Part shown: positions 1-10,300 of the stretch, one piece after another
Layout of the letters: each line of letters begins with the position of its first letter
How positions within the stretch are numbered: position 1 is the first letter of the stretch
Assembly (NCBI GenBank): GCA_003117195.1
Contig: BDSI01000001.1
Span: 2,022,164-2,086,163 of the forward strand
Length of the DNA stretch: 64,000 nucleotides
From: Eudorina sp. 2006-703-Eu-15
Taxonomy: Eukaryota > Chlorophyta > Chlorophyceae > Chlamydomonadales > Volvocaceae
Reading direction: 5' to 3'
The notes under the pieces: generated by a model
What the model was told of the DNA's origin: nothing
What the model saw: the letters and a program-made list of their open reading frames with translations, nothing else
Databases searched by the model: none
Program-made: the position numbers and the translations under genes

Positions 1-432
1 GGACCAACCAGCCCAGCTTGGGTTGGTGGTGGGATTGGTGAAACCACAAGTAAGAACTAGCATCGGAATGGGAACGAACGCGATCATGTTTGTTTAGTTT
101 GTGGTTTCACCGTCAGGATTGGCAACGACATTGGGCGGGGCGGGGCGGCCGCGCTCAATGGGGTCCCGAGTGAAGTGCGCCACCGCGAGGGCTGCGGCGC
201 TGTGCGGTGTGGCTTTGTAGATGGAGGGGCAGGCCTCGGCGTCGCGGAAGAGCGAGGTGTTTGTTGGGGGGAGGGGGGAGAGAGGTGTACAAGGGTGCTC
301 CAGGGGAGGGGATGTGGTCGCGCGTGTGCAGTCGTGCCCCATGTACGGCAGCATGTCCCTGGTCCCCCCCCACACACAGACTGCACACGGGCGACCAGAC
401 ACGGGCCCCTCGGTGCCCGCGTGGCGTCCTCC

Positions 433-1353
433 TCAGCGTGACCCACCGGCGATGCTCCACGATGCTATTCCACCCTCCTCCCCGGGAGGCATCCGTTGGG
501 GACCAGGACCAGGACCAGGACCAGGACCAGGACCAGGACCAGGACCAGGACCAGGACCAGGACCAGGACCAGGACCAGGACCAGGACCAGGACCAGGACC
601 AGGACCAGGACCAGGACCAGGACCAGGACCAGGACCGACCAGCACGCGCCGTCCTGGTCCTCTTATGCCCTCTCCCGAACCCCGCGACGGCCCGTGCGCC
701 GAAAGGCAGCAGAGAAAGACACACACGTACTCGCATTGCGGAGCTGCGGGCCTGCCCTGCCCCTTTGAAGCTGCGCCTGCACCCTCTCCTCCGCCTCCTC
801 GCCGTCCTTGTCCGCCACCGCCACCGCCGCTGGTGCCGCTGCCGCAGGCCGGCCCTCCACGGCCTTGACCGCCCGCGCCCGCGCCTTCGCCCTCGCGCGA
901 AGCCCCCGCTGCTGCTGCTGTTGATGCTGCTGGTGCTGGTGCTGGTGCTTCCCCGAGATCCATACCCGAGCCGGAGACGTCTGCCGCAGCTGCACCTGCC
1001 GAGACGGAGCCCGTAACGGCTTCCGCACCCTCCGCGCCGTCCTCGTCAGGCATGGCCGAAACTAAGTCCTCAGCTTTCAGATGATCCAGTTTGGGCGGTA
1101 TATATCGGAGCTCAGTCGGCTTGTAGCCGGTCGCGGTGCGGTGCGCTGCGATGAGCGGGTGCGACGGCGCCAGCCCTATCACAGCGAGACCGTTCGGGGA
1201 CAGAAAGACATATTGGTCATGATTTTTCTGTCCATTCAAGTCCAGCGCGAAACGCCGTGTGAATTTGTGCTCCGTGAAGGCAACCGGCCGCGGCGGCAGC
1301 AGCTCGAGATGCTCAAACCAATCGTTCGGGGCAACGTCCTGAGCTACAGCCAT
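433..1353 (-). CDS. Abitram (FAM206/Simiate)-like protein, 5' part only
   Basis: The reading frame starts with ATG at 1353 (MAVAQDVAPNDWFEHLEL). Residues 28-85 contain FTRRFALDLNG, DQYVFLSPNGLAVIGLAPSHPL and a following basic stretch ending ELRYI. This pattern (FTR, D.G, DQ, S.N.., LA.SHP) matches the N-terminal half of the Abitram family, small nuclear or actin-associated proteins with a lipoyl/H-protein-like fold. From about residue 100 the frame becomes Ala/Gly/Pro-rich and then runs through a hexamer repeat as Gly-Pro, so the real exon should stop at an earlier donor. Candidates are GGCAG|GTGCAG near 975 and GG|GTATGG near 955. The family's C-terminal half (a G.L.EVN-like segment) is not visible before position 1, so the gene is cut by the window edge. 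The start is ordinary; no upstream in-frame Met was used. The identity is a remembered family pattern, not an alignment. Confidence 0.5.
   Translation of the reverse strand: MAVAQDVAPNDWFEHLELLPPRPVAFTEHKFTRRFALDLNGQKNHDQYVFLSPNGLAVIGLAPSHPLIAAHRTATGYKPTELRYIPPKLDHLKAEDLVSAMPDEDGAEGAEAVTGSVSAGAAAADVSGSGMDLGEAPAPAPAASTAAAAGASREGEGAGAGGQGRGGPACGSGTSGGGGGGQGRRGGGGEGAGAASKGQGRPAAPQCEYVCVFLCCLSAHGPSRGSGEGIRGPGRRVLVGPGPGPGPGPGPGPGPGPGPGPGPGPGPGPGPGPGPGPGPGPGPGPQRMPPGEEGGIASWSIAGGSR
503..635. repeat. AGGACC hexanucleotide tandem array (about 22 copies)
   Basis: An almost perfect run of the unit AGGACC (GGTCCT on the other strand). It gives open frames in several phases (Gly-Pro, Asp-Gln, Arg-Thr and Ser-Trp dipeptides), which are artefacts of the 6-bp period. 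It most likely lies in an intron of the Abitram-like gene. Confidence 0.95.
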
Positions 1354-1421
1354 TTCATCCGTTTGAGTTTGAAAACTATGACTCCCAGAACTACCGAAAA
1401 CCGTTCCTCATGTTCGCGGTG

Positions 1422-1688
1422 TCATGGCCAAATTTGACAGTTGGTTTCATCGGTTGCAGTTGGTAATGCCTTCCATCCGTCCATGGTCCTCATGATCCTG
1501 AAAAGGTAAAAGCAGATACGCGCAATACACATCAACACGCGAAGCCCGAATTTCAGCCTAGCACTTTGCGGTTTGCGCTGCCGGGGTTCAGGTCCGCCCA
1601 CCGCCCTGACGGACTCACGCCATGCCCGGTCCCCGGGGGCTACCCAAACCCCGGTGTTGAAAAGCCGCCGCATCTTTTCCTGATCCAT
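1422..1688 (-). CDS. Small hypothetical frame or first exon, unidentified
   Basis: ATG at 1688 opens an 88-codon frame beginning MDQEKMRRLFNTGVWVAPGD. After 23 codons it meets a good donor, CATGGC|GTGAGT near 1619. The sequence may therefore be a first exon rather than a complete small gene. It could be spliced to the Abitram-like segment just downstream on the same strand, where GGCTGTAG precedes CAGGACGTT near 1345, but the phase is only just compatible. No family is recognised. Confidence 0.25.
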   Translation of the reverse strand: MDQEKMRRLFNTGVWVAPGDRAWRESVRAVGGPEPRQRKPQSARLKFGLRVLMCIARICFYLFRIMRTMDGWKALPTATDETNCQIWP

Positions 1689-3135
1689 GGCGTACTACCC
1701 TTCAGGTAAAGCTTGTGTGTGTTGACCAGCGGCGGCGCCAGCCCCTACTGTATACTCTCGTAAACCCCTACGCAGCTGGGCGCAGCTGTAGTCAGCGACC
1801 CCATGCCCAACAATGCGGAATGAGCCAGAGAGCCACGCGAGCCACCCACTGACCCGACGGAAGGCACGTCTGGGGACAAGCCATCCCGGGCCTTGCACCA
1901 CACGAGGTGGTTGCGTCATTGCACGTGTCGCCAAGTGCCTAACCGAGTAACCGAACTGGGTGTGGAGGCACCGACACTTCCGCCAGTACGTCTCTGAAAT
2001 CCCCAGTTGCAAACCAGCACCTCGCCGACCCTGAGGTACTGCACCCCTCCCTTGGAGCTCCCCATGCCTCCCCTCCCTGACCGCACTGCTTCACCACCTC
2101 GTCGGCCGTGCCGCCACCCCAGCACGCGAGACAACCTCCCACTGTCGGGCACTCGACTATCCGGTCGTTGCCGCCATCAGCTGCACCCCAGGATGCAAGA
2201 TCGCATCCTTCAACCCCGCCGCCGCCGGGGCCTTCCGGCGTCCCAGCGACATGGACAACCGCTCACGAACAGGTAGATATCCCAAGAAACACCCAACGCG
2301 CCCAGTTCCAACACACCCGCGACCTGACGAGACGCGGCCAACAGCATGTCCCCAACTCCCGGAAACGACCGGAGCACCGGTGGTTTTTGGAAAGCATCTA
2401 TCCACGGTTTCCCCACTCTCTGTCGGGATACGGTAATGTCTCTCCCACTCACCAACTCACACTGAGAACGTGCAGTACCTCCCACGCCACCTCCTTTACT
2501 CAATTCAACCTCCCACGCCACCTCCCATGCTTCCCACAACTCACGACCCAAAAGCCGGCTAGGTTTCAAGCCTACATCTTCCCCCACCCCCACACACACC
2601 CACACCTACACACATACAGACAGACAAACTCTGGGCACTGCTCTGCCCCTTGCATGTCACGCACTCCTGTTCTGCCTGCCTACGAACACACGTACAGACA
2701 CCCTGCACGGGTGGGTGCCTTCCGCATACCTGCCCTGGCGCACCCAAGCAGCACGAGAGGTCTCCAGGCGCGCTCCTTCGTGATGCACAGCGTCCGCGAC
2801 CCCATCCCCCTTCTTGCGCCCAACACCCGCACCCCCAAAGGCCGGCCGGGCGGGTCCATCCGCTCAACCCGTCCATCACCCCACGAGGCCCCTCCAGGTG
2901 CGCCTGGCTCGAGCCGTTGCTGCAACGAGTACCGCTTCATGCTTGACGCCATGACCCAAGGGACACACACCGCGATAACACGCGGCGCGCCCCGAGGCCG
3001 GGTACCCCTGCTACCCCCTTTCCTTCCTCAGTTTCCTTCCTCCTCAACCACCTCTTCTTCTTCCTCCTCCTCCTCCCCTCCTCCTCCCATTCCTGCTCCT
3101 CACACCCCCGCCGCTGGGTCCGGCGCCCTGCGCTC
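1689..3135. other. Intergenic / 3' flank, no supported gene
   Basis: Pyrimidine-rich sequence downstream of the Sec23-like gene stop at 3136. A long plus-strand frame at 2108-3448 is Pro/Ser/His-rich, lies partly antisense to the last Sec23-like exon and has no recognisable domain. I see no splice-phased coding series. Confidence 0.6.
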
Positions 3136-4330
3136 TCAGCGCTGCGCCGCCGCCGCGGCGGCCTGCTGCGCGTCGTGCTGCAGCTGCAGCGCCGCCTCCG
3201 ACCCCACGTGGTCCAGGAACTGCACCAGCCCGAAGCCGCCGCCGCCGGTGCCGCCCGCGGGGGCGTCATGTCCGTCCGGCTCGTCCAGCAGCAGCTGCTC
3301 GAACAGCTCCGAGTCCTCGCCACCCTCCCGCAGGACCTTTACCTGCGGCGTGATGCGGCGCTCGCTGCGGATGGCGGCCACGGCCTTGCGCAGCGCCGAC
3401 TGCTGCGGCGGCGGGAAGGGCACCTCCGGCGGGCACCGCGAGGTGTAGTACACCTGGGCGGTGGGACGGGACGGGACGGGACGGGACGACCCAAGGAGGA
3501 TTGATGGCGGCGAGCCCGGGGGTCAGTCAACGGGACTGAGGTACGAGGAGGGGGTGGTGCGGCGAGGGGCTGTCAGCCGTGTCGGGGTGTCGGGGTGTCG
3601 GGGTTAGGCAGCCGCCCAGACACAAACAGCCCTGGATGTCGGGTGTCGGGTGTCGGGTGTCGGGGTCGGGTTCGACAATCAACAAGCCCGGAACGAACCA
3701 GGGTGGGGGCGTGCGAGTGCAACGGGGACGTGGGGTGGGCGCAGCTCCCGGTAGGCTGGTGAAGACGGGCCAATGAGCCCAGCCCAGGCCAGCCCAGGCC
3801 AGCCCACGAGCCCAGCCCAGGCCAGCCCAGGCCAGGTCAGCCCAGGCCAGCCCACGAGCCCAGCCCAGGTCAGCCCAGGCCAGCCCATGCGCACCATGAT
3901 GAGGATGTAGGCGTCCAGCAGGAAGATGGGCGGCGCATCCGGACCCGCCAGCGCCGTGCGGCTGAGCGAGTGGCGGGGGTAGGCCAGCTGCTCGGGGTTG
4001 GTGTACGACTGCGGGGGTGTGGATGGGTACGGACAAGACACCCGGGGCGAGGCGGGGGAGGCATGACCGCGATGGCGGCAGTTGGCTGTTCGAGGCAGCC
4101 TGAGACCACCCACCCACCCGGCAGGCAGGCAGGCAGGCAGGCAGGAGGGGTCAGCGGCGCCAGTGCGGCGCCGTACAGTGGGGGGCTTGCGCCAGGCGGC
4201 GGCAGGCAACAGCTGCGCCAGGGAACACCACCCACTGAAGGCGCGTGCCCAGCGCTTGTTGCCTTCCCCGCCAGCCACTGCCAGGTCGGGGCGAGTTTCC
4301 GCATGCTTGCCGACACTCACATCCACACAA

Positions 4331-4393
<63 letters not shown>

Positions 4394-7300
4394 CCGGCCC
4401 ACCCACCGGCCCACCCACCCACCCACCGGCCCACCCACCGGCCCACCCACCCACCCACCCATCGGCCCACCCACCGGCCCACCCACCCACCCACCCATCG
4501 GCCCACCCACCGGCCCACCCACCCACCCACCCACCGGCCCACCCAGCCAGCCAGCCAGCCAGCCACCGGCCCACCCACCCACCGGCCCACCCACCCACCC
4601 ATCGGCCCACCTGCATGACCGGGTAGACCGCGCGCACGAGCTCCGAGGGCGGCAGTCCGCTCCACAGGTGGCGCAGGAAGGCGGTGAGGTCGGGGTGCTG
4701 CCCCTCCGCGAAGGGCGCCAGCAGCGGCGAGCGCAGCAGCGCGTACACGAGGCGGGGCAGCGGCGCCAGGTGGGGGGCCTGACTGAAGTGGAGGTCCACC
4801 TGGGCGGGGTCCGGGGTGGGGGTATAGGGCATTTGGGGCGGGGAGGGGGGCGAGCGAGGGCCAAGAGAGGGGAGAGGGGTCCGCGGATTCGGCTGAAGAA
4901 AGGGTCGCACAAAATGAATGCCCGCCCCAACCCCTTCTTCCCCAGCCCCTTCTTCCCCAGCCCCTTCTTCCCCAGCCCCTTCTTCCCCAGCCCCTTCTTC
5001 CCTAGCCCCTTCTCCCCCAGCCCCTTCTTCCCCAGCCCCTTCTTCCCCAGCCCCTTCTTCCCCAGCCCCTTCTCCTTCCCCGGCCCCGTCCCCAGCAACT
5101 CACCGGCACAGTGGCCAGCTGCTGCAGGCTGAGGCTGGCGTGCACGTTTCTGTGGCGGCGGGGGAGGGGCGGGAGCAAGACAGCAGGTGCGAACAGGGTG
5201 CTGGTGGCGCGGAAGGGGGACTTCACTGCGGCAGAGACTTCACGGCGCAGCCATCCAGCGCCGGCGAGGGGACATCATGCAACACAAAGTATTCCCACCA
5301 GCCCCCGCCCTCCCTTCCTCGGGCACCCCGTCACTAGAGAGCATGTCTCGTCCATTTACCGTACTACCTCACACCTCCCGCCCTGCCTCCATCCTGGGCC
5401 GCGACCTACCCCACGAACCCACCGCGACCTTTCCCTCCCTGGCAATCCCTTGTAAAGCCCCGGTCCCCGATCTGCCAATGCAAAAATAACCGACTAGCCC
5501 GAGTCCTCATCCCCCGCCCCCCGCCGCCGCGGCCCTCCCTCCCTCCCTCCCTCCGTTCCTCCCGCCCTGCCTGTGGTAGCACAGCGACAGGATGACCAGC
5601 CAGTCCCGCAGCAGCAGCCGGGCCTCTTGTACCCCCTGGGAGGGGGAGGGGGTGGTGGGTAAGGGGTGGGGGGTAAGGGGGTGAGGGTGAGCTGGTGGGG
5701 TAATGGAGGTGGTGGGGGTGGTGGTGGTGGTGAAGTGGCGGGGACCAGCAGCTGGGAGGGGGGTTACCTCCCGGACCGGACGGGGGTTTACACCAAGAAG
5801 GCAAGCCCCCGAGGGCAGCCGAGAGCAGGGGGCAAGCCAGGGGCCGGCATGCAGTCGCGGACCGCATCGGGCACCCATCCTTCCATCCGCCTGCCCTCGC
5901 ACTCCCTGTCCCAACCTCTCCCCTCCCCCCTCTCCGTCTCAGCCACCCGCACACTCCTGCCCAGCCCGCCGGACCACACGCACCTGCGTCTCAGCCACCC
6001 GCATGACCTTGTGCATCAGCAGCGTCACCACCGCGTCCGGGTTGGTGTGCGCGTACACGTCCGCCACCGTGGCCGCCACATTGACCTGTGTGTGGGGGGA
6101 AGGGGGGGAGGGAGGGAGGAGGTTCGAAAAACGGTTGGCAGGAGGGTTGGTAGACATATTCAAACTGCGCTGCTGCCATAACAAAGGTCCGGCATGAGGG
6201 GGGAAGTGACGGCATCACGTCCGCCCGTCCGTGAGTCCGTCGGGAAACGGGGAAGCGGGGCGGTCGGGGGATCGCACCCCAAGCCCTGTCCTAACCCACC
6301 CGCCCTAACCCACCTATTAAGCTTCACGCTGCGACGCCCCTCCACCCCGACTGGTTTTAAAGACCTCCTGACATGAGGGTTGGGGTTCTTGGCGCAGTCA
6401 GGTTCGCCGATCTGGGTTGCACTGGGCTGGCTCTGCAATTCATCTCCTTATCCCGTCGTGGATACGGCCCCAGCGTTGCCCATACGCCGAAAGGACGGCC
6501 CCCATTCCCCCCGGGATGCCACCCACCCGATACGTCGCGACCCGCAGCCGCCGCTGGAGCCAGTACCCCCGTCCGGCGCCCGTTGCGGGCGAGGGCGAGG
6601 GCGAGGGCGCGGGCGCCGCGCCGTCCGGAGATCCTCCGTTTGCGGGCGGGGCCGTCGCGGCACCGCCGTTGGCCGGTCCCCCGGCCGCCGGTTGCTGCGG
6701 CTTCTCGCACACCAGAGTGGTGTACTGGAAGGCTATTTGGATGGTGGGCGGCATGCTGGTGGCCACCCCCGCAAATCCAGAGGGCGCCGTAAAGTCGAAG
6801 TCGACTGCGCGGCGGAGGGAGGGGGCCACGCGAGGGGGTGGGAGGACAGATGAAGAATTGTGGTCGTGCATGTATGCGCGGGGTTGTGGGCCGCTTCTGC
6901 TGTGGAGCGAGCCAAGGTCACGTCTTTAAGGCTAGGGAGGGCAGGGAGAGCAAGAGCGCTGCTAATGTCGGCAGCGGCGTGAAGATCAGGGTTGGAGTGC
7001 ATAGGGAGGGTCAGAGTGACGGGGAAGGGCGCAATACCGTACACGGAGGAACAGCGGATGACCATCCAACCAGCCTCCTGCCGAACCAGCTTTCCACCCC
7101 TCCACCCACCCAGCCATCCAACCCCCAACCAGCCACTCACCCCTCCACCCAGCCAGCCATCCACCCCTCCACCCAGCCACCCACCCACCCCTCCACCCAC
7201 TCCACCCACCCGCGAAGGCGTCGCTGGGGTCCGCCGCGATGATGTGGTGCAGGTCGGGGATGGTGGGGTCGGGGAAGAGGCGGCCGTAGTGCCGCACGGG

Positions 7301-10300
7301 CTTGAAGTGGGGGGTGGTGCGCAGCCGCAGGATGCCGGCGGAGGCGGAGGCGGCGCTCATCCGCAGGTAGACGTCCTGAGGGCCGGGAGCCGTTGGGGTT
7401 GGGGTGGGGTTGGTTGGTTGGTTGGAATCGGTTGGTTAGTGAGTGGGTGGGTGGGTGGGTGCGGAAAGGGATGACGACACCCACATGCGCACACAATTAA
7501 ATAACACACGCACACAATGGGCGGTTATGGGTGGGCATCTTGCTAAACATGCGCACACAATCGCCTGTTACGCTGGACTTCGCTTCTCGCGGCTCAGGTC
7601 ATTTCTACGCACCTGCGGCATGGCGCTCTCGTCCACCGAGGGGTACAGGTAGATGGCCCCGCCGGTGTTGCTGCACAGCGGCGCCAGGTACTTGAGGCCG
7701 ATGGCGCCGTGGGACACGGAGAACAGGTCCACACACACGCCCAGGGAGGCGCATGCCGCCGCGGCCTGGGGGAGGGCGGGAACACCGCAGGGAGGAAGGG
7801 AGGAAGAGGGTGTTGACGGAGGGCAGAAGCGCAGGCCGGGCCCCATCACACGCGGGAAGAGGAGGACACTCCCGGAGGTGTTTGTGGCAAATGCACCTCA
7901 GTGGACAACCCCTAGGTTCCCGAAGGAGACGGACACGGTGAGGGGCCCCGGGGGCGTTGAGGCGCCGTGGAGACGAGGGGGACGAGGCGCAAGGGGAGCA
8001 CAAGCGATTGGTGGACATGCACTACTGCGCGGACGATCAGAGCAAAGGGGAGCGGGGGTGCGGGGAAGGGCAAGGGTGGACAGCAGGCCCCAGCCACACC
8101 ACAACAGGCCACTTCGGCAGGTCCGTCCGTCAAGAGGCAAAAAGTGGAAGCTCCAACGAAAAAGGACCCCGGAAGGCAGGCCCTCACCTCCGGCACCACA
8201 AACAACAACTAACGCCGCAGGCCCGCAGCCCTCGCCGTGCCGCTCCCCTCAACACGCTCCAAACCTGCTCATAGAACTCGATGGACGAGGAGGGCACGTC
8301 CTCCAGCCAGGCGTCAGGGTCGGCGGCGGCGGGCGCAGGGCCGGCGGCGCCGTCGCCGGCTGCCGCTGCCGCCGCCGCGGCCGCGGCCGCGGCGGCGTTC
8401 CGGCGGCGCCGCGGGTTGACGAGGCGGCCCACCCCAAAATCCGGAACGCCTGCGGTCCACACGCGGGGGTGAGGGGTTCGGCCGGGGGAAAGGGAGCAGG
8501 GATTAAGCGCGGATCTCGAATCGGGGGTTGTGGGGCCAGGGGGCCGAGACCGGGCAGATGCGACGGCAGGGTCTCCAAACAATGAGGCATTCGGATTCGG
8601 AGGCCAAAAGTGTCAGGGCCGAGGCCCCAGTCTGCTGAACGTTGGCCAGCCGCAACCCCACATGCACACAAACGTAACAGCCTGGCCCCACCTCCCGTCC
8701 CCCTGTCCAACCCGCCCCGTCTCGTTGCGTCCTTCAACGACGGGCTCGCAATGGCCCTGTGACACGAGCCGTCATTTGTTGCTATTGGTCGTCCCCCCCC
8801 CTCGAGGCCCTTCGCAGCCGCAGCGTTTCCTCCATCACCCTCCACCCTCCACGCACCCGCGAGGAAGAGCAGCAGCTTGACGGGGCTGGGGTTCTGGGAC
8901 AGGTGGTCGGCGCCCGCCGCCGCCGCCGAGGTGGCGCCGCCGCCGCCGCCGCCGGCGGCCGCGGGTGTGTGCACGGACACGAAGGGGGGCGACTGCAGCA
9001 CCTGCAGCGGTCGGGAGGTACCGACATGCCGACGACCACATGAATGCAACGACGGAGAAAACCCAGACCCTGCCCCGACAACGGGCACCGTCCCACTCCC
9101 ACGCGGCCGCCTCCACGGTGCCGCATCTCGCATGCCGTACCAGGCCGCGGGCTACCGCCAGCTGCTGCAACCGTTCCTGGTGAGGGTCGGCTACCATCCG
9201 TTCAGATGGCTGGGCAGCCTCCTCTGCGGCCCCCACCTACTGCTGTGCCCATCATGTGCAGTTGCGTCGCGGGGCCGCAGCAGCAGCGCGGATACCAGCA
9301 CCCACCCCCGGCCCCCCTGGCAGGGGTTCCCATCTCCGGCAGCAGCAGCACAGATTCGTTCGCCCACCTTGAGGTAGTCCAGCACGGCCACCAGCGCCGG
9401 TCCCAGACCGCGGGCGGCCAGAGGCTGGCCCCGCGCGCCCCCGCCCGCTGCGCCCCCGCCGCCGGGTGCCCCCCCGCCGCCCAACCGGCTCATGCCGGCC
9501 TCCTGACCCGGGGCACCTGCGGCAGTCGCGGTGCCGGGCGCTGCGCCCGCCGCTTCGGCGGCGGCCTCGGCGGCCTCACCGAAACCCTGCGGAGAAGGTT
9601 TGCAGGCACATGGGCGGATGTGCAGGTGATGGTGGTGGTGGGGTATAGAAAATTGGTAGACATTTCAAACTGCGTTGCTGCCAGGGCGACGGTTCGACCG
9701 GGGGAGTCGCCGGGTGTGCGCTGCTTATACACATGTTCGGGACAGTGGAAGGGGCAAGGACAAGTTTGGTGGCCCCGGAGGGAGAGAGGGGCGCCCAGCC
9801 TTGCTGTTTCGCACCCTCACGCAGCCTCAGCCTCAGCCTCAGGCGAGGAAGAGGGCCGAGGGCCGAGGGCCCTGGCATCTCGTTGGACGCGGCGCAGCAC
9901 CTCCGTGTTCCCTCCCTCCCTCCCCGGCCCCCTCCCTCCCCGGCCCCCTCCCTCCCCGGCCCCCTCCCTCCCCGGCCCCCGACCGGAGGGGGGATAGGAA
10001 ATTGGTAGACAACCGGAGGGGGTGGGTATTTTCCGTGCTGTGTTCGGCTCACACCCCACGGGCGCCACGAGCCCCTCCTTCAGGTCATGCCGTTCGGCGC
10101 CCCCCAACCCCCAGCTGTGGCTGCGCCCCCTCTGACGCCCTCCGCACAACCCCACAACTGACGTTCCTGCAATCCTCCAGGCCCCGACCCGACGCCCTCC
10201 CTCCCTCCCCGCCCCCGCGCGGCGACCCTGTCCTCCTTCCCACCAGTACACATTAACATTGCCCATTCGCCAGCCCCTCGCCTCCCACCTGCTCCGGAAC

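Noticed and set aside
496..768. Long Gly-Pro, Arg-Thr, Asp-Gln and Ser-Trp repeat 'proteins'
   Set aside because: All arise from the AGGACC hexamer array, whose period keeps every frame open; no splice or start context supports them.
2108..3448. 446-codon plus-strand frame
   Set aside because: Its right part is antisense to the well-supported last Sec23-like exon; the composition is Pro/Ser/His shadow with no domain.
3970..5132. PTHPPTGPP and APSSP repeat-protein frames
   Set aside because: They are translations of intronic minisatellites between phased Sec23-like exons.
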